Of a DNA stretch of 64,000 nucleotides, positions 55,171-64,000 are shown in pieces. A program made the position numbers and the translations under genes. The notes under the pieces are model-generated. The model was given only the letters and a program-made list of their open reading frames with translations, ran no database searches and had not been told where the DNA came from. The stretch is from contig NC_080572.1 in the NCBI RefSeq assembly GCF_030247185.1, positions 295,726,314-295,790,313 on the forward strand, written 5' to 3'. How positions within the stretch are numbered: position 1 is the first letter of the stretch; each line of letters opens with the position of its first letter. The stretch comes from Malaya genurostris. Its lineage: Eukaryota; Arthropoda; Insecta; Diptera; Culicidae.

Positions 55171-57472
55171 GTAAGTTCAAATAACTCCTTTACTTCCTGA
55201 CACAAAAAAAAAAGATCACCGTTGACCAATAAATTATCGATATGTGTCAAGATACCCGCTCGTTTTCCTCATTCCTACGAGAGCTTACGGGAGCCTGTGT
55301 CTCGAACCTTAGGTGGAAAAACTCTGTGCCATCCAATCTGTTCATTGGCTACAAGAAAAAAAAATGTATAATTCAAGAAATTGTGTGCACTATACCAAAG
55401 TGAGCAAAACGAAAAACACTTCTGACAGTGCTTCTTGATAACTGGTCGCATGGAAAAAATATATGAGTTTTCAAGACTATACGACTGAGTGAAAACCCAT
55501 CGAAGCAAGAACAAATAGGTTGGTTAGTAGAAGAAGGAACGAACTGCGTCTGCCTGGCCATAAACCCCGGTTATTCCGACGGCTGCGAGCCTACGGCGGG
55601 CCAGTTGGAACTGTGCCAGGCCTGTGCCATATTCGAGTGATGAGGAGAGGTTCTTAAAGATCGCCCGAGAGCTTGGTTCGATGCTTGAACTCACTAGTCT
55701 TGGGAAAATGTTTATTAATTTGATTTTATTGTTTGTTTTCGGTCGGTGGAATTGTAATTCTAATCGATTCCATCTGTTGTTCAACTAAACAACAAGATGT
55801 TGTTTTGTTTGTTGATTGAAAAGAGCTTATTAAATAATGCAACATGAGTCCAATTCACTTTTTGATGATATACTTTTCTACCAGCCAATATCATTCCAAA
55901 CATGAACTTCTATAGTCGAAAACTAATTTTATTTTTGAACTTCTCAAGTACCGATACGGATGACAGCGTAATGTTAAACCTTTCTCGTTCGTCTTATAAC
56001 ATTAAATGCCGATTGAAATCCTACGATAGCAACGATATAAAATGAAACAATGAAATAAATTTGGAACATTTTTATTACCTCGAAATTGACCTCATAGAAT
56101 GAACTGGAGCACCAGCAGCAGCAGTAGCAGCAACAGTGCCCGATTTCACAATCCGACTACATCCGTTTAGGAAATGGGACCTTGTTTGATTGTGTTAAGC
56201 AGCACCACCTTTAATTGGTTGATGTTTTGCGAACCGAATGGAAGCTGAAAGCAATATGTTCTATTTCCATCAAACCTATTTAATCGTTCATAATGCAGAG
56301 GTAGCTTTCTCCGATTCATTAACAACAACAAAAAAAAACTTTGATTGCAGTTAAATTTATGTCAAATTTTCATTCATCCTTTGTGTCCATCAAACCTTAT
56401 ACCTCCGTTTGTGGTTGCTCGACATCCAACGCCACGACCAGGTCTCTATCTCTCTCACTCTCTCTCTCTCAGAAGTGCTGAACGTTTTCTCGTAATTTTC
56501 TTGCATCCACTTTCACAGATGGTGAAGACAAACTTCGACCATTCAATTTTTGCAATTTGAAAAAAATCAATGGCTTTTCGAATCTCACCAACATCCAATG
56601 AGGCGAAAGGAAGTCTTGACCATTCGAAATGCAGAACGACTAAGTGGAGAGTGGGCCCGTTTTAGAGTTTTTAATAAAAGAAATCGCGTTACGCTTTGAG
56701 AACAGATTTTGTCTTGAATCTTGTTGATTAACAATTTATCATAATTGTTACGCTATTAGTGATTGAAAGATGAAAGCCTGCATTACAAGTATTGTCCAAA
56801 TGTTCAATCTCACTCTCGTAAGAGTGATAAATTTAAATCTATTTTAAAAGTTTATTTTCAGACTCGGAAAACTACTGGTTTTCTAGTGGTTACTCCATGA
56901 AAGGGATGCTTGTATCGTTCTCATACAATTCGTTAGAAGCGGAAATCGAAGGGAACGAATTGTCAAAATATGGAAACACGACACAAGTTTGTTATCATTC
57001 ATCACGACAACGCTTGGCCAGCAAACTGGCTTGATCTTTGAAAAAAGCTACGAGTTCGTATTCAACTTTTGATATTTAACCTTACAGCTGTTTTCATTAT
57101 TGAAGCTGTTTATCATTATTAAAACTGACATTCATTTAGTTAAAACATTGAAATTCACATGTGGTATTCTGCCACAGTGGATATGATATTGTGTAGAAAC
57201 AGCGTAGTATTCAGTAATGAATTTTTACTTATTAGAATTTTTTGTATTTCTAGCACTAAAATAATATCAGTGACTGAAAAAATGACATCTGAGATTTTCA
57301 TTCATGAAACAAACATGCACGAAACTCAGAGCCTCGAAGTTCACGAGCGATTTTTTTTTGTGTCAGCAAAATTAAAGAACGAATTTTCACCCACAAAAAT
57401 ATCACTAAAGAAATAATCGAACGGGAGAAGAGTCTACGATGATATTTCGATGCTGAATTTCATTTACGCTTC
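55171..57472. other. Probable intron, with microsatellites
   Basis: Contains CAG-type triplets near 56110-56135 and a CT-rich stretch at 56445-56472. A 57-codon Cys-rich frame without an ATG lies at 55467-55640 and may be an exon. Confidence 0.35.
55467..55640 (+). other. Cys-rich open frame, possible exon
   Basis: Ends NCVCLAINPGYSDGCEPTAG, then QLELCQACAIFE and a TGA. It is locally GC-rich against AT-rich surroundings. Possible acceptors precede it (TTTTCAAG at 55474), but the polypyrimidine tract is poor. Not recognised. Confidence 0.2.
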
Positions 57473-58452
57473 ACTGCCCATACTCGCATATCAGTCCCAT
57501 ATCGATTTTCTCCAATTTTAAGTTAGCTTGAGGAATGAAATCTATCTATCAGACAATGTTGGTGATTGCCGATAATTTGATAGAAGCTGCTCGATATTTC
57601 TCTATATTGTATACAACATTTTCAATCTTCGCTGCACTTCATACTCTGAGTATTTCACGGCCCTTAAAAAATTTACAGTCTGATAATGATTGGTGCTGTG
57701 TGGAATTTACCAAGGAGAATCGCAAGTTTACAATTATCGCAGAAAATCGAATCGATGATTCGACTTGAAGATTCTCATACTAGGTTGCAATATATCAAAA
57801 CCCTTGTGTGGAGCATTCAAATACATTTTCATAGACACAACTCATACAAAGGTTATATGCACATAGTTAATATTAAAATGATTCTATCGCTATTATCAAC
57901 TGCCCATATAGAAGCGACTATGTGTTCCTTCAAAGAGAATCCCCATATCAGCGTGCTAACCTTTGATTCTCAGACAGGTCATCGAGAGAAATTCGCTCTC
58001 GCACTGGTGTCTATTCTATGTTAAATGAACCAAGCCGGTTTTTTGTTGCTGCGATGATATCCGTCTTTCTTCGATGGCACAGAATTGAATCGTGTGAAGA
58101 GTTGGTAGTGAGCGTTCTTTAATACAATCAAAGCCATTATTGCTCTCAGAAATTTCAATAAGAGTTGAGGGTTTGTACAGTAAAATGTGCAAAAATTGTC
58201 AACTCATGTCTGTCCCATATGCAAAGTACCCGCATGACAGTCCCATCCAGTGCAAATTTCAATAATTTCATTTGTTGCAATATTGGAATAGCAAAGGTAT
58301 TATCGATATTTCATGTAATAATACCATGATTTAGTATTAGGTAGCACAATAAATCAAAAAATTCGGAAATATCGTCTCTTTCTCGACTTTTGATCGTCTT
58401 TTTCTCGACATGACGATTTTCCATATGGGACTGATATGCAAGTATGGGCAGT
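57473..58452. mobile_element. 980-bp element with ACTGCCCATAC ends
   Basis: ACTGCCCATACTCGCATATC, then AGTCCCATAT at the left is matched in inverted form by ATATGGGACTGATATGC, then AAGTATGGGCAGT at the right (about 30 of 32 positions). Related AGTCCCATC/TGTCCCATAT words recur near 58205-58250. Two small overlapping frames inside are not recognised. No clear target duplication. Confidence 0.65.
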
Positions 58453-59970
58453 TCAGTTCGACATCGTAGTGATTTGTGCAAGATATAATTACTATATTTT
58501 CAGCAATAATAAAATCTCTACTGAATCGCAACTGAGAAATTATTAATGGATGGCCAATATGATCAACAATATATTTTTCCACACTACAAACAATGAGTAT
58601 AGTGACGAAAGGCTGTTTTAATTCCAGCTGGTTGATTACACCACAGTATTTAGATTACACCCAATAAAACGCAATTTAGCACGAATTCGATTTATAGAAG
58701 TAACAGCAACCCAGCATTTTGCATGTTTCGAACAGACAGCAGGTGTAGCGTTTGAATGACGCATTTGAATTGGCTAAGCGATAACCTGCGCTCCTGTTAC
58801 TTATGCGTACGATATTAAAGTTAAATTGAGTAAAACTTTTAATCAGCACAACATAACATGCTCTGTGATTGGTATTTTGATAATGTTTTGAATATCATTA
58901 TAACTATTATTAATCACAGCACTTGCTGCTTTTATTGAGTGGTATTGCTGAATAAATCTCGTATACATAATCACTATGAAAATTCAGTTTTTTTTTATTC
59001 AATAATATAATATATTTTTAGGCACACTGCTTAAGCTCTAAGATGCCAAGGGTATTTTCTAATCTTAATTAACAACTAACTTAAAACTAGAATAATATCA
59101 TTAGATTATGTCGTCTTTGATTTTCTAGAATCCATTGTATGTTGCATGGGTCTTCCAGATGGCGCTATCTATGGCCGTTTCCTTTCGGTTCGTGTGGGTC
59201 CGCGGGAGAAAATTCAGTTCCCAAAAATCTTCTGAATCGAGAATCATATTAGCTATATTCAATATCCTAAATATCTTCGAGGCGAATATTTGCTAGTGAA
59301 CTTTTCACAGCTGATTTTTTGCCACGTAAGATCAGTGCCAGTGAGAATCGCGTTTTCAAAGAATCAGTAGTAAACTTTTCTTCAGTGGGGGTCTGATCGA
59401 TGATTTTTTTGTCTGAAAATCACTTGTGAAAAATTTCAGTCGCGATTTTCGAAATTTTGATTTTTCCCAACACTGCACATCACTAGTAGGCTGCTGTTAA
59501 ATCGACGTGTGCCAGATTAGTGAAACAGTGAAAGCTTCAACTTTACAATTTGTATATTAAGGTTCATGAATCTTTGTTCTATAAATTAACAACATTTGCG
59601 ATAGGAAATTTCAAATATTTGCAATTTTCAATTCTCGTAGGCGAATTCACTATTACATCGACCTTTTGAATCAGTGGAAATTGCAGTTAGATATAATCCA
59701 TGCAAATTCACAAGCTTTTCGACTATGGTATCAGGTTCTACGGAGCCGAATTACGTTATACATTTGATGTAACCAAAATTTTTCATCAGAACTGTTTCTT
59801 TTAGAATATCAGAGAGGTAGAGAGGAGATATGTCAGGTAACAATTTCAAAAATTCTTAGACAGGGTTGGAACAGTTTGTGAACTCAAACATGCTCAAGTA
59901 TGCGGACGTTAGGTTTCTTCAAGTCCTCTATATGTTTCTCAGAATCGGTTTAGCAAGCAAAAATATTATT
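58453..59970. other. Noncoding interval
   Basis: No supported gene or repeat. Confidence 0.4.
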
Positions 59971-60069
59971 TTTACGTTTCGTTTTTGACTCATCAGTGCA
60001 GAGCAGTTCAAATTGAACTGCTTAGTGCTAAACTCGGCAGTTCAATTTGAACCGCTAAGCAGACGTAAA
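59971..60069 (-). ncRNA. Hammerhead ribozyme, minus strand, weakened stem II
   Basis: Minus strand: TTTACGTC (cleavage base opposite 60062), long stem I in which GGTTCAAATTGAAC pairs with GTTCAATTTGAACT, CTGATGA, then GTC-AAA-AAC in place of a clean stem II, GAAA, CGTAAA. Core and stem III are intact, but stem II has a C-A mismatch. A damaged plus-strand core (CTGATGAGTC, then GACGTTTG) follows at 60084. Confidence 0.65.
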
Positions 60070-60350
60070 GTTTCTGCTATTTGCACTGATGAGTCAAAGA
60101 CGTTTGTTTTGCGACGGATTTCAATGTCTTTTCTGACGTGCCGAACGAAAACGTGTTTTCGACTATTTCTGGCCGATTCTGTAGTACTAAAGCATTGAGT
60201 AGACCGGGCAAACTCGAGGGTTACAGGTTTGTATGCGAAAGGCCGCTGCTTCCGACAGTGGGTCGGCGTCCAATCTGCTGGCCCATTTTGTCGTCGGTTA
60301 AGTGGCTGCGCCACATCACTTAACCAGGAGACATAAAAACAAATAAATAT
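60070..60350 (+). repeat. Degenerate hammerhead-repeat body
   Basis: Carries the reverse of the monomer body (for example GACGTGCCGAACGAAAACGT, ATTTCTGGCCG) seen at 48.9-49.8 kb. No function remains visible. Confidence 0.5.
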
Positions 60351-60417
60351 TTTTGATAAATAGCCAAAATTTTTGGTTTTCTAATTAATGATGTGTTTTA
60401 CTCGAAATTACATGTTC

Positions 60418-60515
60418 GATGAAATGACCCATTCGGCGAAACGGCATAAGGTGAAGTGACTCGGCGAAATGGCATAAGGCGAAACGTCTTTCGGCGAAAT
60501 GACCGGTCCTTTCAA
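60418..60515 (-). repeat. Array of CATTTCGCCGAAA-type words, reverse orientation
   Basis: TTCGGCGAAATGACC-like words with CATAAGG spacers repeat about five times, opposite in orientation to 47484-47585. Confidence 0.7.
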
Positions 60516-60519
60516 TTAT

Positions 60520-60827
60520 TATCCAGCATCAGAACACGGGTACAGTCTGTAGAATCTCTATCAACGTCTTTTCGGTTTAATCCTCCTCCGGTAATCTTTC
60601 ATGGAATTGCGTTATTCCACCGCTGCTATGCTAACGTCCGTTCCTCGCCAATGTATGTTCTCTACTGAGCTCGAAGTATATCTCGCTCTCATGTCGTAGA
60701 TTCTCTCTCTACATGTTACAGATTGTATTCATTGTACCAGAGTGGAATCGGGGTTTTCAGGAATAATAATTGAATGGGTATTAACTAGTAACTGTATTTA
60801 AATTATATTTATTTCCTCGACTCTACA
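60520..60827 (-). repeat. Probable 3' LTR of the Ty3/gypsy element
   Basis: On the minus strand a purine tract AGAAAAGAGA (60828-60837) is followed by TGTAGAGTCGAGG, the expected LTR start, with AATAAA close behind. The far end cannot be set without the 5' LTR. Confidence 0.55.
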
Positions 60828-60876
60828 TCTCTTTTCTAGTGGAAGAAAAAAAGAAAAAAAATTTTCGTGCTGTCAT

Positions 60877-63800
60877 TCATAAGTCGTATCTGGCTGGAAG
60901 TTTCTTTGTTCGCTTAGGTCGGAGGATCGGAGAGTTTAGTCGTTGCTTGTAGCCGCGCTCTGTTTCCTCTGGGATGTTTACTGGTTTAGGAGCCTCTAAC
61001 AGCAATGGATCAGACGCGCGTTGAGGACTGTCAACTGACTGTTTCCGAGATTGATGTGATTCGAGGGAATGTGGCCATCTTTTCAGATGAGCTAAAGCAC
61101 GACGATATGTTACACCTTCTTCATTGATAATAGTGACATCGTTTCCATTTATCTTCAGTACTTTGAACTTCTCAAGTTTAAAGTTCGCTTCTAACTTTCC
61201 TGATTCGTAGCTCTTCACCATGACATCATCTCCTACTTTTATTTCCGATTTTTTTGCGTTCCTCCGATTATCAGCATAAATTTTTCCTTTCATTTTCTTA
61301 ATAGCATCGTTGTCTCGAGTTTCTTCGTCACGTTTCCAATACGGTTCAGTATGCAAGGACGGAAGCAGATCTTTGACTGGTCGTCCAGTTAACAATTCCA
61401 AAGGTGCTTTTCCCGTAACTGAATGTGGTGTAGTATTATACATATATTCGTAATCTCGAATTGCTTTCCTCCAATCTTGTTTAAGAGCTTTAGCAATCTT
61501 TAAAGCTCGTAAAATGCTTTGATTGTGCCGCTCAACTAGGCCGTTCATTTGCGGCCAGTACGGGATAGTCTTAATGAGCCTGACGTTTTTGGTAATGCAG
61601 TAATTTGCGAACTCTTCAGAAGAAAATGGAGGACCATTGTCACTTCTGATCGTTTCCGGGTATGTTTGCTCCAAAAACACACGTTCTAGAGCCTCGATAG
61701 TTTTTTGCGCTGTAGTGCCTTTCATTTCTATAACCTTTGTGAAACGGCTATAATAATCAATTATGACCAAGAATGTACCACACTCCTTGGCTGAAAAAAA
61801 ATCAATTGCAATTTCTTGCCACGCTCGCTCTGGCATCGATTTCCGTAGCATAGGTTCGGGGATATTCATTTTACTTACTGCAGAACAACCTGCACATTGT
61901 TGCACGAATTCACTTACGTCACGGTCCATACATGGCCACCAGACTTTCTGTCGAAGGTTTCGACGCATTGCCACAATACCTGGATGACCACGGTGAGCAA
62001 TTTCTAGCGCTCTTCGTCGTAGTTTCGTTGGTAGTATTATTCGATCATTTCTGACGACTATATTTTCGATCACCCCCAACTCTTTTGCAAATGCTTGATA
62101 GCGGAACAACTCATGTGGCCATTCATGCGTTTGTAAGGCTTTGACGATCGCCAACATGGTTTTATCGATACTTGTTTCGGCTCTAATTTCATGAAGCGTT
62201 AAAGCATTAGGAACTTCGCCAATCGAGCATAAAAAGTGTTCCGTGGTTTCGTCAAATGGAACCTCTGTGTTTGTGCATAAACGAGAGCAGATATCCGATA
62301 TGTTAGTATATCCTGGAATATGCTGAACCGTAAATTCGTAAGGTTGCAGACGTAAGGCCCATCCTTCAGCTCTAGTGCATGCCCTCTTTCCATGCTGATG
62401 CTTTCCCTCGAATATGTACTCCAACGTCTTATGGTCCGTTAGTATTGTGAATCTTGTACCGAACAAATATGGGTAAAAACGCTCAACCGCCCACACAACT
62501 GCCAACGCCTCTCGCTGGGTTTGTGGATAAATTCTCTCAGCTTTTGTTAAACCCTTCGAGGCAAAACTCACTATTCGTGCAACGTTCGAACTATCTTTCT
62601 GTGTTAAAACCGCTCCGAGACCAACCGGCGACGCATCTACGTATAGTTCAGTTTTATCCATAGGATCGAAAAACCCTAATTTCTGTACTTTATTTGATAT
62701 CTCATTACGTAAATCTTCGAACGCTTCTTTCTGAACTACTCCGAAATTAGGAACATCTCCTCTAATGAATTGACGCAACGGCTCAGTTCTTGTTGAAAGA
62801 TCTGGTATAAAGTGTCCAATGAAGTTTACTATTCCGAGGAAACTTCGAACCTCCTCCTTTGTCTCAGGTAACCTGAAGTTCCGTATTGCGCCAATTTTTT
62901 CCTTCGATGGACTAATACCGGCTGCGCTCACCTCATAACCAAGTATTTCAAGCAGCTTTACGCCGAATACGCACTTTTCCTTATTCAGCGTAGCGTTATT
63001 TTCTTCGAGTACTGTTAGGACTTCTCGTAAACGAGAGTCATGTTCATCTCGGTTTTTTCCAGAAACAACTATATCGTCAATGTACACAATTATTCCTTCG
63101 ATACCCGTCAACATCTCCGTCATTACTCGCTGAAAGATCTCAGGGGCGCAGTTGATCCCAAACATTAATCTCTTAAATCGCATGAGCCCCCTGTTAGTCA
63201 TAAACGTTGTTATTCCACGGGAGTGCGGATGAAGTTCGATATGATGAAAGGCCGATGTTATATCGAGTTTAGAAAAATACACTGCTCCTCTGAGTTTGTT
63301 CAACAGCGTATCTATCATGGGAAGTGGATAATATTCGCGCTGGATAGCTTGATTAGGATATTTCATATTGATACAAATGCGGATATCATTTCTTCCTTTT
63401 GGAACCACAACCATAGGTGATATCCACTCAGGTGGGCCAACCGCTGGTTCAATTATGTCGCTTTTCAGCATCTCAAGGATTTTCTGCTCAACTTTTCTTT
63501 CCATTGCTACTGGAATACGCAAGTAAGCAACTTTCTTTGGCGGAACGTTTGGATCGATAGACAACTTAACTTGAATGTTCGGGAATTTTGGAAAGACAGT
63601 TGATTTTATTTCGATATTAGACACATCAAGGCCAACTTTTAGGACATTGAGATCTTCTGCAGTTCTTTTGCACAGCAAAGACTTTTTTGCCCCTTGGATT
63701 ACGAAAAATTCCGCATAGCTTTCGGGTTTGCTTTCGTTTATGGAGATCCGAGCCTCGAAAATCATTAGAACTTTCAACGGTTCCTGGCTAGCGTATGCAG

Positions 63801-64000
63801 TAATATGACGGTCACAATTATACCGCTTTTTGTAAACCTTTGCACCATTTTTGGAAAGTTCATCCCAATCTTGTTCAGTAACCGTGTTTATGGATGCCCC
63901 AGAATCAATAAGGAAAACTACAGGAATTTTATCAATTTTACATATTATTAATCCATTGTCTCTCTCTCGTACCTGAATTTGGCGAAGATAAAAGAAACAT
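60877..64000 (-). CDS. Ty3/gypsy pol polyprotein, partial at right edge
   Basis: The minus-strand frame is open from 60877 to the window edge (over 1040 codons). In order: retropepsin (VVFLIDSGASINTV, encoded near 63.9 kb), RT with LDITSAFHHIEL and YIDDIVV, RNase H with ELYVDASPVGLGAVL and TILTDHKTLEY, and a zinc-binding region (HRGHPG...CAGC). The integrase core has Asp in AIDFFSA, Asp in RSDNGPPF and Glu in NGLVERHN. This order is Ty3/gypsy; sequence style is closest to the mag-like group, which needs a tree. The C-terminus is basic. No further ORF lies between pol and the LTR, so there is no env. No stop or frameshift was found, so the copy may be young. The gag and 5' LTR are outside. Confidence 0.92.
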   Translation of the reverse strand, partial: CFFYLRQIQVRERDNGLIICKIDKIPVVFLIDSGASINTVTEQDWDELSKNGAKVYKKRYNCDRHITAYASQEPLKVLMIFEARISINESKPESYAEFFVIQGAKKSLLCKRTAEDLNVLKVGLDVSNIEIKSTVFPKFPNIQVKLSIDPNVPPKKVAYLRIPVAMERKVEQKILEMLKSDIIEPAVGPPEWISPMVVVPKGRNDIRICINMKYPNQAIQREYYPLPMIDTLLNKLRGAVYFSKLDITSAFHHIELHPHSRGITTFMTNRGLMRFKRLMFGINCAPEIFQRVMTEMLTGIEGIIVYIDDIVVSGKNRDEHDSRLREVLTVLEENNATLNKEKCVFGVKLLEILGYEVSAAGISPSKEKIGAIRNFRLPETKEEVRSFLGIVNFIGHFIPDLSTRTEPLRQFIRGDVPNFGVVQKEAFEDLRNEISNKVQKLGFFDPMDKTELYVDASPVGLGAVLTQKDSSNVARIVSFASKGLTKAERIYPQTQREALAVVWAVERFYPYLFGTRFTILTDHKTLEYIFEGKHQHGKRACTRAEGWALRLQPYEFTVQHIPGYTNISDICSRLCTNTEVPFDETTEHFLCSIGEVPNALTLHEIRAETSIDKTMLAIVKALQTHEWPHELFRYQAFAKELGVIENIVVRNDRIILPTKLRRRALEIAHRGHPGIVAMRRNLRQKVWWPCMDRDVSEFVQQCAGCSAVSKMNIPEPMLRKSMPERAWQEIAIDFFSAKECGTFLVIIDYYSRFTKVIEMKGTTAQKTIEALERVFLEQTYPETIRSDNGPPFSSEEFANYCITKNVRLIKTIPYWPQMNGLVERHNQSILRALKIAKALKQDWRKAIRDYEYMYNTTPHSVTGKAPLELLTGRPVKDLLPSLHTEPYWKRDEETRDNDAIKKMKGKIYADNRRNAKKSEIKVGDDVMVKSYESGKLEANFKLEKFKVLKINGNDVTIINEEGVTYRRALAHLKRWPHSLESHQSRKQSVDSPQRASDPLLLEAPKPVNIPEETERGYKQRLNSPILRPKRTKKLPARYDL

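Overview
The window looks like nuclear DNA of a dipteran, most likely a mosquito with a large, repeat-rich genome. It is AT-rich, its genes have few short introns, and gene islands sit in a sea of MITEs. It also carries a tRNA-derived SINE, Tc1/mariner elements including a DD37E type typical of mosquitoes, an I-like LINE and a Ty3/gypsy element. The species cannot be fixed from the sequence alone.

Layout. 1-204: first coding exon of a leftward Ser/Asn-rich protein running off the left edge. 0.2-4.75 kb: noncoding, with several MITEs. 4.76-10.79 kb: an apparently intact 6-kb LINE with RNase H, inserted into a MITE and flanked by an 11-bp target duplication. 11.3-13.7 kb: two convergent housekeeping genes, RBFA-like (+) and snurportin-1 (-). 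14-19.4 kb: satellite, microsatellite and MITEs, one a hAT-type element with a perfect 8-bp target duplication. 20.0-24.9 kb: second gene island, with a TUT/Cid1-type nucleotidyltransferase (+, two exons), a gene with two DUF4485-like modules (-, three exons) and NADP-dependent isocitrate dehydrogenase (-). 25.5-30.2 kb: repeats, an inverted copy of the 42-bp satellite, and a three-level nest of transposons. 33.0-33.2 kb: CHCHD7-like twin CX9C protein (-). 33.8-34.7, 48.9-49.8 and 60.0-60.3 kb: a repeat family carrying hammerhead ribozyme motifs. 39.7-40.9, 51.5-52.5 and 52.6-53.5 kb: three defective Tc1/mariner elements. 53.9-55.2 kb: probable promoter, 5' UTR and an 11-codon first coding exon (+) of a secreted or membrane protein whose remaining exons were not located. 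60.5-64 kb: 3' part of a Ty3/gypsy element (-), with an open pol frame from protease to integrase running off the right edge.

How the genes work together. The genes do not form a pathway. They are independent housekeeping genes: mitoribosome assembly, snRNP nuclear import, RNA tailing, NADPH production and a mitochondrial small CHCH protein. The strongest candidate for an unusual system is the hammerhead repeat. Two tandem monomers have cleavage sites 273 bp apart, each with a complete type III hammerhead core. The long stem I is kept by compensating base changes between copies, which suggests a small self-processing, retrozyme-like mobile RNA.
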